Of a stretch of DNA of 64,000 bases, positions 1 through 12,157 are shown piece after piece. The stretch is from Diatrype stigma (Eukaryota > Ascomycota > Sordariomycetes > Xylariales > Diatrypaceae), in NCBI GenBank assembly GCA_022225965.2, contig JAKJXP020000034.1, positions 62,001-126,000 on the forward strand, in the 5' to 3' direction. Numbering within the stretch: position 1 is the stretch's first letter; every line of letters begins with the position of its first letter. The translations under genes and the position numbers were made by a program. Below the pieces are notes generated by a model. The model saw nothing but the letters and a program-made list of their open reading frames with translations. It searched no databases and was not told the origin of the DNA.

Positions 1-360
1 GGTTTTAATTATTTAGCTATTAAGTTTAATTAATTATAACAGTTATATAACGAAATGCATCGTAATTAATACGTAAATTAATACGCATTATTATAACATA
101 AGCTAATATAATTAATTTTATTTAATTTCATATACGTTATAATTATGCAATATATATAAATAACCATTTATAAATAATTAATTATTCGTAAATAATTATT
201 TATTAATTTATAACAATAACTAATAAATAATTACTAATAATAAATATCCATTAATTAATATTATAAACCAATAAATAACCACTGGTTTATAGCACTAACC
301 AATAATGGGAAATTGCGCCCCAATGGTTACCCACTAACCCATAATGATTATCCACGGTTT
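1..360. repeat. AT-rich, RIP-like degenerate block
   Basis: The first ~300 bases are almost entirely A and T, dominated by TAATTA, AATAAT and TTTAAT words, with no open frame of note. Composition changes abruptly to ordinary mixed sequence after about position 360. In ascomycetes such blocks are usually repeats mutated by repeat-induced point mutation. I recognise no transposon protein or terminal repeat here, so the parent element is unknown and it probably extends off the left edge. Confidence 0.55.
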
Positions 361-3300
361 GAAAAAAACAAATAGGTGGGTGGTTATGGCAGACCCTAAA
401 GTCTATGCGACCGTCCGGCCTCGTGCCCGGCCTGTTGGTTATGTGTATGGACCCGGGTTTGGAATTCCGGCTAAGAGTCTGATCAACTCATTATACGATA
501 TAGGAGGCCCTTCCTATTAGTTGCGATTCACATAGTGTTATCGCCGAAGTCTAGGTAGGTGGCCGGTCACGGCGAAATCCCATCCCATGCGGCTACATAG
601 TTCGATATGTCTCCTATCAACTGAGGGGCCTGACATTGCCTGACGTTCGCGGAGAACCGGGCCGAAAACCCGAGCAGTAGGGAGTTCCAGTGGCCGGTCT
701 CAAAGAAGCTCTCAGCTCAGGAATTCGTTCTGTCTAGTTGCTAATCAAAATACGCATCATGCATGAGATATTAGAGGGTCATGGACTGCTGTGACGTCTC
801 CCTGTGCAAGTTTCTTTTTTCATATCGCTCCTTGATAATAAGTCGAAGAGCCTCCCATGATATGGTTCCGGTAATCTAACGGTGGACATTATCACATAGA
901 GTGCACGAGGATCATCGTTTATGTAAAATGGCCGACGAGGATAGGGTAGCGGCATGAGATCTTCACGGACGTGGAAAAAGTGGCTCTCGAGTCGAGCTAC
1001 ACCAGACGTCAACGGAATCATGCGATACATACCTAAGGCTATGGGAACATGTGTAGATCTGTTGGTATGTATATAGAGTTGCTTATCTCCATTTGCTCAA
1101 CGATGATCATCGTTATTGATGAAGGCGACCATGTTTATGCTCAGGTTGTACCATGAAGGTAGTGAATTTTAAAGTATACAACATCAGGGTTATTGGTTAC
1201 CACTATCTTGTCATAACGTATCCATAAATCATCGTACTTATTGGGTATCATCAGGTTCTAGCGAGATATATCTGGGTCTTCTATTCCGCTCTTGGGCATT
1301 TTTTTACCATCGAGTCTTTGCTGTCCTCGCATACTTGGCCACGATCTTGTTTTGTTTACCTTGCCTCATCCTTCACTGTAGTGTTTCCTTTGTGTATTAC
1401 TTTATCCCGAGCACTAGAATATATTATGATGTTCCTGGTCGGTATACCCCCCATAGTTCTCGACTTCCTCAGCTAAGAATAGTTCAACAGCAATACTAAA
1501 CTGTTTGGATGATTTAGGAAGAACAGGGGGGGAGGGGGGGCACGGGGGGTTCGTTCTTTCATGAGGATCTATAGTAACGTCTTAAGCTCATTGCTTTGCT
1601 GTACATGTCCACCTCTATTCCTGCAACGTATTGGGATTTCTCTTTACATTCCAACTCGGTGTGCCTAACATGCATAATGCTTATGTGTATGCGACTTTGA
1701 CTTCCCTTCTCGGTCAATCCTCAGTTGCCGATGCATGTGCTTCGAGTTTGTGACAAAAGCGAATACAAGTCAAACTCATAATAGTTCATTATTTCATATA
1801 CCGCTAAACATAACCAGAAGGGTATTCTTGCGGCCCGTATATAATATCCTAGTTTGTCTTTATAGAAGCTCATTATGACACTGGTTAACCTGGCGTATAT
1901 TTCTCCTTTACAATCAGAGATCAGGTTGTTATAGCAAGCCCCTAAATAGTAGTTTTACATGCATACTTACTTCTACCGGGTGAACCTATCTTCCTACCGG
2001 AGAAGCTCGGTAATATAAAGCTACTCAATCATGCAGGCTTGAACGGATAGAGTGGTGGTATCCATATAGAAGTATGATGGTGGGTTAGCGAAATGCAAGC
2101 CCAGATTAATTTATTACATGGCGGCTAATAAAGAGAGGGGAACGTCTTTAAAGGAGGGTTGACTGTTACAACCAGCGAGTATGGAAACCACTTGCAAATG
2201 GGGGCTGTTGCGAGATAAGAAGTATGGTAGGGGTTTTGCTATAGGTGCGTCAGCGAGCTGACGAAAACGCTTCAAAAACATCATTGGACATCGACGGGAA
2301 TGGGAATGGGGGATGGGAGTGAAGGAGAATTATGGCCAGCCCTTGAGAGGAAAACCCAAAGATAGAAAGACAAAACCTAATGCAATGGTGATCATATCAC
2401 AGCAAAGGGTGGGCGGTTGATGGGAAATTCATGATGCTCACATGAAGTCTACGCCTCGGAATCTATCCTCAAGACAATACCTTTCATGTCAATTATTACT
2501 TAATAATTTATTAGTAATATGCAACAGTGTGGTGTGACATGGGGTATAATAGGGCCTACTCAGAGTTAGGGGTGTCTTCACGATACCGATAGAGCGAGCC
2601 AATATGAACGGAGAGATCACCTAAGCGATCCTAAGTAATTGAAAGCTGAGCACCACTAGCCGCCATGAACTTATAAGATTCGGTATATTACAACCCTACA
2701 CAGAGTGTTCGATAAACTTGTCTACTTGGTGGTAATACTCGAAGAGGAGGCCTCCAATGCCCCTACTGCCAGATGAGATAGGTATTCATCGCCTTCTTAT
2801 CTTCATGCTATAACGATAGAGACCATATCGTAATCCATGATTATAAAGGGGAGGCCATGGGCTATTTTGGATGATACCAACTGAAATGTTGGGCGTATAG
2901 TGGGAACAGTACTTACTAGCTAGATTAACTAAACACTAGATTTCACGGCCAGACGTTGACCAAGTCGAGCAAGCAGAACTGAAACTCCAGGACAGAGCTG
3001 TGTGTATTAGAGGTTGGGTTTCCATGGTCAGTCTGATACGAGGGAACATGATGTTCTTTGCTCCGGGCATGTATCCGTCCTGGGACAAGACCTCGTGGTT
3101 GGTTGTGCGGTTGGTTTCTTTAATGGGTTCGGGCAAGCTTGTGAGCAGTCCTTTTCACTTGATTTATTGCTTATGGCTCTGATATAAACACATATTCGTT
3201 TTTGCCCCTACCCCTGAGGGGCCAAATGATGGCAATACTACTGGTGCCCCAGTAGACCATACCGTGTCTCAGCTTTTCCTCCCATCCCTAGGCTCTATAC

Positions 3301-3565
3301 ATTCCAATAGTGGGCATGAACCGTCGTCTGGTCACCGCGATGCGTAGGGCGATGCGTAGAGCGATACGTGAGACGATAGGTAAGGCACGAGTCGGTCTCT
3401 CCAGTCTCCCCAGATCTCCGACTTCTCCCGCGTCTCGGCATCGACCAGAGAAATATATGAGTGGAAGCAGCCTGAAACCCTTGCCAACCTTGAAAACAGC
3501 CACTAACGCCGAGCCTGATGCACATCAAGACCACACCGTCCACTCGTCTAGTCGTCCGACACCAT
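361..3565. other. gene-poor region, no supported gene
   Basis: About 3.2 kb without a gene I can support. A minus-strand ATG frame at 1030-779 (83 codons) has a stretch, INDDPRALYVIMSTVR, that loosely recalls the core of fungal BTB/POZ domains, but it is short and isolated and may be a relic. A 66-codon minus frame at 3136-2936 begins at TTG and matches nothing I recognise. A G homopolymer-rich tract lies at about 1527-1550. No RNA gene was seen. Confidence 0.5.
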
Positions 3566-4657
3566 CTACTCGGGCAAGAGGTTCCCCCTGACAGCGAACA
3601 TCTTGGCGGTGACACCCGCTGTGAAACCATCGACTTGCTTGCTGTACTGCTCCACTTGCTTCGCGTTGAGCATGCCTTCCAACCGGTTGGGTTCCTGGGG
3701 CAGCTTGAATATCCGCTGCCACTCGTCCTCCGGCAGTGGTGCTTGTTTAGCAGCAATGCGGCCGGCGTTCTCTGCCTTCCGCTTCGTCTGCCAAGCGGTG
3801 ATCTTGGTCTGCTCGCGCGCCAGCTGTCTCTGGTAGTACTGATGGTTGTTCAGCTCAGTGTAATGCGACTCGATGCTCTCGAGCAGGAGATCGCACGTCT
3901 TCTCGAGGAAGGGGTCGATGGAAAGATCCAGAGTCTCGATCGAGGGATACAGCGGGGCTCTGACTGGGTCGCGCTCAAGATCGGAGAGCGACGTGGGCAG
4001 TGCGACGTCTCCCTCTGTGGGCCGAGCAGGCAGTTGGTGGAGAAAGGAGGTCAGGAGGTGGGAGTTGTGGATGGTGATGGGCAACTCGACGAGGATGTCC
4101 TTGAAGGTCAATTTGGACTTCTGCAAGCTCTCGGTGGTGAACTTGGCCTCCTTGTAGGCAGCCATGAAGGTGGGGGTTAGGCGGAAGGCGCGCAGGCTCA
4201 GGGCCCCCTGAGAGCTTCTGCTGACGTCGTGCACCAGGGCGATGGCCTTTTCGTTCTCGCGCTGGTAGTGGTACTGGTTCTCGATGAAGCCCAGGTTGAC
4301 GAAGTTGCCCATGGTAGCGCTCGTGTACCAGCCGACATTGTTGGCATCGACGTTGACTTCCTTGAGATGGCGGATCATCTCATTCTGGTAGACGATGTTG
4401 GCCTTGGCGCGAGGGGCGGCGGCGGCAAGGGCGGAGGCGTCGTTCTGGTGGGCACTGTCGAGGGTGGACAGGTCCGTGGTAGGGAAAGGGAAAGTGTTGG
4501 TGATCTCGAGCAGGCCATTGCTATCCATGCCAACGAGGGAACCGGTGGCGGTGGTAGGAAAGCTGGAGGAGCAGTGCTTGGTGATCTTCATGACGACTAG
4601 GGCCTCGACTTGCGCTGCCTTGAGCGGCGCATCCTTGGACGGGTCGACAGTAGCCAT
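3566..4657 (-). CDS. eif3h: eukaryotic translation initiation factor 3 subunit H
   Basis: Single-exon gene of 363 aa. eIF3h is one of the two MPN-domain subunits of the eIF3 complex, which binds the 40S ribosome and promotes mRNA recruitment in the cytoplasm. The N-terminal part (about residues 15-180) is an MPN fold: it opens with an [15 protein letters not shown] strand, continues with [21 protein letters not shown], and has [12 protein letters not shown] where active MPN+ proteases carry the metal motif. The JAMM histidines are absent, as expected for eIF3h. The C-terminal half is helical, with a basic/acidic stretch near residues 285-305. The length fits fungal eIF3h. The start is the ATG at 4657 in a good context (GCTACCATGG read from plus). 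It stands alone with long flanks. Identification is confident. Confidence 0.93.
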   Translation of the reverse strand: MATVDPSKDAPLKAAQVEALVVMKITKHCSSSFPTTATGSLVGMDSNGLLEITNTFPFPTTDLSTLDSAHQNDASALAAAAPRAKANIVYQNEMIRHLKEVNVDANNVGWYTSATMGNFVNLGFIENQYHYQRENEKAIALVHDVSRSSQGALSLRAFRLTPTFMAAYKEAKFTTESLQKSKLTFKDILVELPITIHNSHLLTSFLHQLPARPTEGDVALPTSLSDLERDPVRAPLYPSIETLDLSIDPFLEKTCDLLLESIESHYTELNNHQYYQRQLAREQTKITAWQTKRKAENAGRIAAKQAPLPEDEWQRIFKLPQEPNRLEGMLNAKQVEQYSKQVDGFTAGVTAKMFAVRGNLLPE

Positions 4658-6505
4658 GGTTGCTTTTCCTCTCGTTCCTCTTGGTCTTCTTGTTCGTGTT
4701 CTTGCTGTCTCGTCGAAAATATAAAATACCTACGGGTACTAGGAAAGGCTGGACTGTCGTAGTGGGGCCGAAGAAATTATGCGAGGGTCTTGGCGGTTCG
4801 GGGCCTTGGATTTTGGCAATCACCTGGAGTCGCTTCGTGACTTGGGTATCTGACCGAGCTGAGGATGGCGCGGGTGGACTGTCGTTTGTAGTGACGCTGT
4901 CGCAATCGTGAGTATGTCGTCGGAAGTGGCGCGTTTTGACGTGGTGCCGTGTTCGTGGGTATTGAAGGCGTAGATTGCGAAAATTGAGGTGTCTGGACTC
5001 CGGATTGTGTGGATTCGCTGTGTGCGGCGGAGTGAATCGGCAGAATTATTGATTTCCCAGGCCCTACAGCGGGCATTTGGTGGGGGATAATCTAGTTAGC
5101 AGTAGGTACTTTAGCGGTTGGGCAGATACAATACCTACATACATACCGTACCTGGGTATACCTGGTAAGTAGGTATGATAAGCGACTTTTTACATAAGTT
5201 GCTACCTATCTTATCTTATCTCTTCCTGTACTTGATTCGACTACCTAGGGCTGCTAGGTTACAGGTATGTACATACCTACCCCTCCATCCATCTCTTGTA
5301 TCGAAGGTTTCACTATAGCGAAGCACATCCCACTAAGGTATCAGGTCCACGCTCCGGCTGTCTCATGCCTCCGGGCTCATGGTCAATTCCGGCCATCCCA
5401 CTCGGCACTGGAACTTACCCCCACGCCCCTATGTGGCCTGTCACGCATATATGTCAATTTCCATGTTCTCATTCCACAAATAGCACAAATCGCGCTCTGC
5501 TCGAAGGAGCCTCAAAACCAACGTCCTCTCCCTTCTCATTATAAGTTCCTCGCCTCCCGGTTCTTCGCTGTCGGTTGATTCCTCCCCTTTCCCTCTTCCG
5601 CTTTCCCCTCTCCCCTATCCGGATCTCTAGCTTATAGCTTATGATGAAGACATGCGTGTACTGGAAGTGCCTGGAATGATTACCTATCTCCGCGGCATAT
5701 ACAACCTGGCAGATCATTCCGATCTCAACATCATCATTTGCATCTTCGTTTGAATGAATCAGAGCACAGGTGTCACAGCGCGATGCCGGAGGGAGGCATG
5801 GAACCGCCCACTTTCCGAGCGCAGGTCAATCCGCCCAAGTCTAAGGATACGCTCGCCACCTCATTGCTATGTATGCTCCGGTCCGGTAAGACGATGCTAG
5901 GCGAAAAGCGGATTCGGAGGTATCGTCGTCAAAATAACAAGGGAGACTCCGTAGCTTAAGCTAACCCCCCGGCTCGAAGTCCCTACAAGCCCCGGTACTA
6001 CCCTCCGTCCCTTATTGCAGTAATGATGGAACGAGCGCATTGGGAGACCAGGAAAGGGGAGCCTATGGCAGACATGAGAAAACCAGGATTCAGGAACCAA
6101 TCCTATTCGCCAACCGTTATCGTCCGGACCACCTTTTCTGTTTCCCTTTGTCTATACACGCAGACTCCCCGACTCCCCGAAACCCTGACACTTCGCCGAC
6201 TCTAGTTATCTAATGATGGATGAACGTCAAGAAACCATAAGCCAGATATCAACCCGCCTTGCAGCAGCTTGCAGTACATGAACTGCTACCCACCCGCACC
6301 CACACCGAGAACCACCTGGCTATGCATGTGCGTATATATGCACAGGTACACACCACCACGTATACACATACCAAGGTATGTCGCCTGCTAAACTAGTGAC
6401 TCAAGTAGACAAGCGTCACTACTTATCTTGTCCCCTTCGTCGTATGCCAGGCCTGGTCTAGTCGTCTGGTCTGCCTGGGCTATCCATGCCGCCTATGCCG
6501 CCTGT
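4658..6505. other. intergenic region upstream of eIF3h
   Basis: About 1.85 kb with no supported gene. Positions 5090-5290 are rich in TACC/GGTA tetranucleotides (for example GTACCTGGGTATACC and AAGTAGGTATG), a motif that recurs between genes throughout the window. The part next to 4657 must hold the eIF3h promoter. Short frames at 5267-5578 and 5738-5959 have no family resemblance and I treat them as chance. Confidence 0.5.
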
Positions 6506-7324
6506 TCAGTCGACCCAGTCGACTATCTCCCAACTCTGCAGATCATCCCGAATGATGAACCTGAGTCGGTCAATCTTCCAGTCGGTATACAGGTGTCGAG
6601 CCGCGCCCGCTGCTCGACGATGCGCCGGCCCGAGGCTTCCTACCTTCGCATCCTGAATCGACCTCCATAGGCAGGTTGCGAGGTTTCTCCCCTCCCCGTC
6701 AGGGCTGCCAAACCAATACCTGTCCTGCGTCAACACGCCACTTCACTCCGAGCTGCATGACATGGGCATGGGCATGGGCATGGGCATAGGCATAGGCATA
6801 GGCATAGGAGTGTGGAGAGAGGCGGAACCACTCGTTATGACTTACTTGAGAAAACCTCCGCTGGCTGTTGCTTCCGCGTGAGCTGCCTTATCTAGGGTGC
6901 CAAGGTCCCCGTACACTGTCGTCGGCGGTATCTGGGACCGGAAGACGACAACGAAAAAGGAAGTCTCCCTCCACCGGTGATCCCGCTGTCGCACCAACTG
7001 GGTGAGTTCCCCCATGACATCCCCCCAGTTGAATGACTCGATGTAGGAAGCCGTGGCATAGTCTGGCCGGGTGTTCTTCATGAGCGCAAGAGCTTGGGCG
7101 AACAGGCCGTTCTCCACGTCCACAGTATCCAGGTCGAGGAGGTGCTCTTGCTCCGTGTATGGCGATGCGACAATGAACCTCGACTTATTCACAATGGCCG
7201 GCGTGGTACTGCCTTCGTCGCCAGACACAGCAACTTCTAATGTCGAGACCTCAATCGAATCCTTCTCGAAGGTCCCCTTGGGGTCTCCCGAGCCCTGATG
7301 AGGTACTTGCTGCACTGAAGCCAT
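6506..7324 (-). CDS. UPF0643 family protein
   Basis: Two exons, 230 aa. Exon 1 runs 7324-6846 and begins MASVQQVPHQ. It ends CTC-AA followed by donor GTAAGT (6845-6840). The intron is 6845-6720 and contains a GGGCAT/GGCATA hexamer array. Exon 2 is 6719-6506, entered through GACAG in phase, giving LKYWFGSPDGEGRNLATCLW and finishing with DDLQSWEIVDWVD. An alternative acceptor at 6742-6741 is also phase-compatible and would add six residues. The block YATASYIESFNW and the C-terminal AGAARHLYTDWKIDRLRF match my recollection of the fungal UPF0643 family (S. pombe PB2B2.08 type). The function of that family is unknown. There is no signal peptide or membrane segment. The ATG at 7324 was chosen over upstream in-frame codons because it opens the recognisable protein and has a strong context. 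Confidence 0.72.
6761..6808. repeat. hexanucleotide tandem repeat in the UPF0643 intron
   Basis: About five copies of CATGGG followed by four copies of CATAGG, that is GGGCAT units drifting to GGCATA by a G-to-A change. The array lies wholly inside the intron of the flanking minus-strand gene, so it does not affect its protein. Confidence 0.85.
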
Positions 7325-8930
7325 GGTTCTATGTGTCTGTATGCTGCGATGAAGGACCAGCGTGTCTAGGGAAGTGGAGAAGGAAATTGAAGATGTGAGA
7401 GTGCAGTGGTGACCTAGTGATGGCCTGGCGGTTGATAGACGGGCATACAAGTGGTTATATGATAGTAAGAGCGGTGTGGGGGGCGGTAGAGGTAGAGGTC
7501 GAGCGAGGTAAGTAAAGGATAGTGACTTTGGCAGACTGGGAAAACTGGGTTGAAAAGCAAGAGCAAGAAGGTACTAATGGCCAGATGACCAGCCTTATAT
7601 GCCACACGTTTCGGACGTATGTGGGTGGGTAGGTATGAGTTGAGTACCCAGGTAGGTATGAGGTGAGTTTGCCTGCATGTGGTTTTAACAGACAGGAATG
7701 ACTTATGATTGCGGCTACCTTATGGCTGTGACAGGATAGTGACGGTGACACCGACTGCGAGGTTGGAATGAGATGGAATAGTACCTATGTAGGTAGTAAG
7801 AGAGGAAGGTACCGATAGCCAGCATGCAATATCAACCAGGAGATTCCGCAATGACAGAGTGCCAGAAAGCTACCTAGATAGGGTGAATGCGAGTGCGTAA
7901 GAGTGCATACGAGTGAGTGCGTACGACGGAGTGCGTACGATGGAGTGCATACTTAACCTACGTAGGGCTGCTGAGTATAGCTGGTATGGCTGGCATGTAG
8001 GCTACGTAGGCATCCTCACCGTCTGCATGTTGAGATCAACCTTCAATATGGCGAGCGGGACTCGGTATGCAGGGGCAACCGTCCTTTTCTGCCATTCTGC
8101 CATTCTGCCATTCTGTCCATTGTGCCCATTCCACCTAAAAGGTAGGTAGCCGGTAGGAGGTAAGTAGGCCGGCAGGTCGGGCATATGTAGACCCTTTCTT
8201 TGGTTTTTGCCGCGTGTAGGTATGAACAGCATCATGTATTATGGGTATCGATTGTTCTTACCAGATGCGACTATTGCGCCATCGGGCAAAAAACTGAGAC
8301 CATCGCACACACAAACCCATTAGCACCATCGATATGCTCACGTTGGAAGCCAAATAAAGACTGAAGACGACATTTGTAAGTCGCCATTGCGAAAGAGCCC
8401 TCGCGTCATTAGGGCTGGAACGGCGCATACGCGTACTTGGTGCTTAGTATAGGTGTCAGAGGTGTATTAGTTACGGTGTATAGTTACTTCAAAGACTGCG
8501 AGTCAAGGTTGAGGTCCATCTCCAGAGCGGGTTCCAACATCGTATGTCCTATAATATCAAAGCAGTTACTGTATCGGTGCTGACTAGGTACAGAGTATTG
8601 CGACTGACTACATCGTGCTACACGCTGACTCAAGCGAGACCGAAAGTTTCTAACCAAACAGAATCGCGGAGGAGCCCATTGCGATCTTCACCTAGTCTGG
8701 AGAATCCGGGACAGTTCATCGCTAGAAATGCACGGAACCCGGGGTATGCAGAAGCTAAGGAGGTAGCTTGGGATTTAAGCCGAATCCTCAACGGGTGACA
8801 GCCCGGCTGTCTGACAGCCTGACAGGTTCATGGCAGATCTGTGGCCCACTTCCCTACTCTTGCTACTCCTCAGTCTCCTTTGGCCACTCCCGTCCTACTT
8901 CTTGTGTCCTTGACTCCTTCGGTTTTGGCG

Positions 8931-8963
8931 AGGGTTAGGGGAGGTTAAGGGAGGTTAGGGGGG
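8931..8963. repeat. telomere-like GGTTAGGG variants
   Basis: Three imperfect units, GAGGGTTAGGG, GAGGTTAAGGG and AGGTTAGGGGG, resemble the fungal telomeric TTAGGG repeat. Only about three degenerate copies exist, so this is either a small interstitial telomere-like tract or a G-rich coincidence. Confidence 0.45.
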
Positions 8964-9039
8964 ATCCCGTGCAAATTGTCAGTCGTGCCACTAGGCCGCA
9001 TATAGCAATCGACAACCTAGACATAACTACCTAGGTATA

Positions 9040-9124
9040 TACAATACACACATATCTACATACATACATACATACATACATACAATACACACATACAATA
9101 CATACATACAATACGTACATACAG
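9040..9124. repeat. ACAT microsatellite
   Basis: An imperfect run of ACAT/ACATAC units, interrupted by CAATACAC and TACGTAC variants. It lies in intergenic DNA. Confidence 0.85.
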
Positions 9125-10920
9125 CTAAGCCCGACGGCGTGTCCCATCCATGATGCCGGACCGCATCGGAGGCGTCTTCCTATAGCCGGTTGCGACACGA
9201 CCAGATCTGAGTGTAGATCTCATGTGCCCAGGCCCAGGCACGGGTGCCAAAAGTAGGGAATGTACGGCCAGTATGGTATGATGTATGTAGGTACTGTACC
9301 TTACCCGCGGTGATACCTGGTACCAACTACCAAGAGTTCGCAATGCAGCGATCGAAGGGCTTCTCATATCGACGTTGGAAGGCGTGCTCCGACTAACGAC
9401 CTGATAGTTGTGCGGAATACGATACGTACGGATGGTATAAAAGATGTCAGCCTCGCAAAGTATTGATGTCAGCCGGTGCAAACTGCTACACCACCTACCA
9501 ATCAACACGCCCCTCATGGGAGTATGGGAGTCTATTGTCACCCAGGTCCCAAAGTTCGCATACTGCTGCTCCCCAGAGTATTCCCAACGTGTGGACGCGG
9601 ACATGTAACGACACAGCGATATCGGAGATCAAATACGGATGATCTTGTCGCTGGTAGGAGGACTGTCGAGGACATGTCCGACATGACACCAACTGGGGGT
9701 ATGCCGGATTCAAGTAGAAGATGGTCTAGGCTAAATATATTATTGATCCTGTCCCAGTATATCTATATGTCTGTTATGAACAAGACGGTTGAGCACAGTA
9801 AGCAATCAAACAACTGCTTTCCATTGGTGCATGGGTGCGACTAAACAGGGGGTTACTATAATAACCTGCAGCATCGCTTATCGTTGTTTTATACTCTCAC
9901 CATGGTTATACTCTCACCATGGGATGGATTCCGTGGTATATGAACTGGCTCGAATGTCGACATTAGTTGGCGTGGCTTCCAGGTAATGCAATAACCTACG
10001 ATTGATAACCTTATACAGTCCTAGTCCTAGTTATAGCCATAATATAGCTTTTAACCATCTCCCTACCTATCCAGATATGTGTCAGAGTATTCTACATCAG
10101 ATTACCCATGCTGCCATGGAAACCGGGAGGGTGTTGGAAGTAGCGAACTCGATGGTCAGTGGTCATCCTGCCTTGGAACAAGAAGGCAAAACAAGGTAAA
10201 CCCCTTTTCAGGACCAGTATTATTATATAGTAATGACCAACATAGCCCACCTCATATAAACAAGCAAGACCACACCTGGTATGCTGGTGGTAACACGAAT
10301 GGTACTATATATTCAATACACAATGAAGGCGAGGTCTACTTTATGGACTCGAGTAACACCGTGAATTTGTTAAGGCCTCCGTACGGTACGTAGGAGACAT
10401 GAAACCCGTTGTTAAGATATACGTGTTGACCAGGGCAGCGAGCCGCAAAATGTGGTGAACAATCCTGTGGAAGCATATCAGGCTGAAGACCTGAACTAAA
10501 ATACTCCGTCGCTGCTTGACTATTTATCTTGTTATCGAAGTGTGCTATATGTCTCTGGGCGAGGGTACGCCTGCCGAGCCATTAAGCAGGAAATTTTACA
10601 GTTTGGCAGTGAATTCAGTGTTGAAGTTTGTGTTTCTAGGCCGGCTGGTTGAACGGATACGTGGGTGCATGCATACTTTTATAAAGTGGTCTTTACTAAA
10701 AGGTACGATAACCTCACGGGCTTTCCTGACATACTGTGAGGAATATAACCTAGTCTAAGGAAGACTTAGACATCATGGTATACCAAGAAATACATGTAAT
10801 GGGGTGGTTTACATGTATTTCGATGTGGCCTGGAATATACAGGGTTTGGCTAGCAGCCATTCGCCGTTAGGATATCAATAGCCATTCCTCTATGATCTAT
10901 TGTCTATGATCTATGCAACA

Positions 10921-12157
10921 TCAACCAAAGCCGTCTCCATCTGTTTCTTTTCTCCTGCCCAACCATACTTTGGAGACCTCATACATGCCCAAGTACAGAC
11001 CACTACCCACCGCTGTCCACACGGCTCTGAGGACAGCGCCGCGGAAAAGCCCCGGAATACCCTTCTCCGAGAGAACTTCGCGGGCCACAGTGAGCCCGCT
11101 CTTCGGGTTGTGTGTCTGCTGCCTGGCGATAGCCCCCCGGTTATGGAATCCCTGCTGGGAGTCATCGCTTCCACTCCCCGAAAGCATCATTCTGGTCTTC
11201 ACCACATCCATTGGCGTTGTGACGATGGCCGCGAAGCTCCCGGCCAGGCCGGCGCTGGTTCCCGTAATAACGCCCGTCTCCAATAGGCTGCTGCTGCTGC
11301 TGCTGCCCTCTTCCCCCCTCTCCTTCTCCCTCTTCCTCTCGTCACCGTGTGGCGGCGGGGAGCCTGACGTGTTCCTTTCCATTTTGTTCCGATGCCGGCT
11401 CTCCCATATTCGTTGGCGCATGAACTCGAAGATGGGGAATTGGAGGGCTGTGAACGGCAGATTCCGTGCTACGAGGGCCGTGTACCCCGAGAGGAGCTTG
11501 CGGCCGGCGCCGGCACCGCTGCCTAGCTGTCTCAGGGCCGCAAGCGAGGTGGATCCCTGGTGGCGGGGTCTTGGAGAGGAGGATGCGGCAGCAGAAGAGG
11601 AGCCGACGCCGCGGCTACGCTGGATCATCTGCGCGTTCTGCTTGATGACCTCGGCGGGCGTGAGCACCAGGCACGAGGCGCACTCGGCGACGGCGGACGC
11701 GGCCGAGTGCACGGCAGCCTGCGGGAGAGAGATGGCCGAGCCGTGCTTGCCGATGAACGACTTGGCAGCCTCGTACGTCGTGAAGAACGTGCCGGCGGCC
11801 GGCAGCGTGGCAACGACGACTATCCCGATACCTTGGTACAAACCCCTGAACAGGTCGCGTGACGGGATCTTGGTCTTGGCAGAGGGGTCGGCAAACGTCT
11901 GGAGAAAGTCCCGACTCTGCTGTCGCGTCTTCAGCGTGTCGAGGGGATACACCATCAAGTCGACCGTGAATGCTGCCGCCGCGCCTGCCTGCGCCCACGT
12001 GTTAGCTGCCGGCCAAGCTGAGTCAGTCAGCCAGTCGATGGCGATAGGGATGGCGATGACGACGCCTAGGTGTGGAGGAAGGACTGGTCCCTGTAGAACT
12101 GGCTAGTTGTATGCGCATACTCACCAACATGACGTCGACATGAGAGCTCCCGCTCAT
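10921..12157 (-). CDS. PET8: mitochondrial S-adenosylmethionine carrier
   Basis: Two exons, 366 aa. Exon 1 (12157-12125) encodes MSGSSHVDVML and ends at donor GTGAGT. The intron is 12124-11989, and exon 2 (11988-10921) opens AGAAAAFTVDLMVYPLDTLK. The three carrier signatures are present: PLDTLKTR (repeat 1), PAEVIKQNAQ (repeat 2) and PMDVVKTRMM (repeat 3). The segments GIGIVVVATLPAAGTFFTTY and NLPFTALQFPIFEFMR are those of the Pet8/SLC25A26 subfamily, which imports S-adenosylmethionine in exchange for S-adenosylhomocysteine across the inner mitochondrial membrane. Between repeats 2 and 3 there is an unusual ~35-residue hydrophilic insert rich in E, K, R and a run of six serines, encoded by CAG/CTG repeats near 11288-11304. 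That insert makes the protein longer than the ~300-aa norm. Substrate is inferred from subfamily motifs only. Confidence 0.85.

Larger units (their letters stand above)
7325..10920. other. long intergenic region
   Basis: About 3.6 kb without a supported gene. It holds the upstream region of the UPF0643 gene (7325-7800, with GGTAGGTATG repeats near 7630), small direct repeats such as CATTCTGC near 8095-8120, a TTAGGG-like tract at 8931-8963, and an ACAT microsatellite at 9040-9124. Frames at 10079-10393 (104 codons) and 10516-10758 (80 codons) lack any family signature, and I could not connect them by splicing. Confidence 0.5.

Noticed and set aside
3518..4600. Plus-strand frames of 220, 123 and 109 codons
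   Set aside because: All are antisense to eIF3h or its flank and lack family features.
8931..8963. Evidence for a chromosome end or fusion point
   Set aside because: Only about three degenerate TTAGGG-like units exist, with ordinary sequence on both sides; too little to claim a former telomere.
10913..12106. A 397-codon plus-strand frame
   Set aside because: It is antisense to the mitochondrial carrier, whose three signature motifs fix the coding strand; composition is typical of a shadow.
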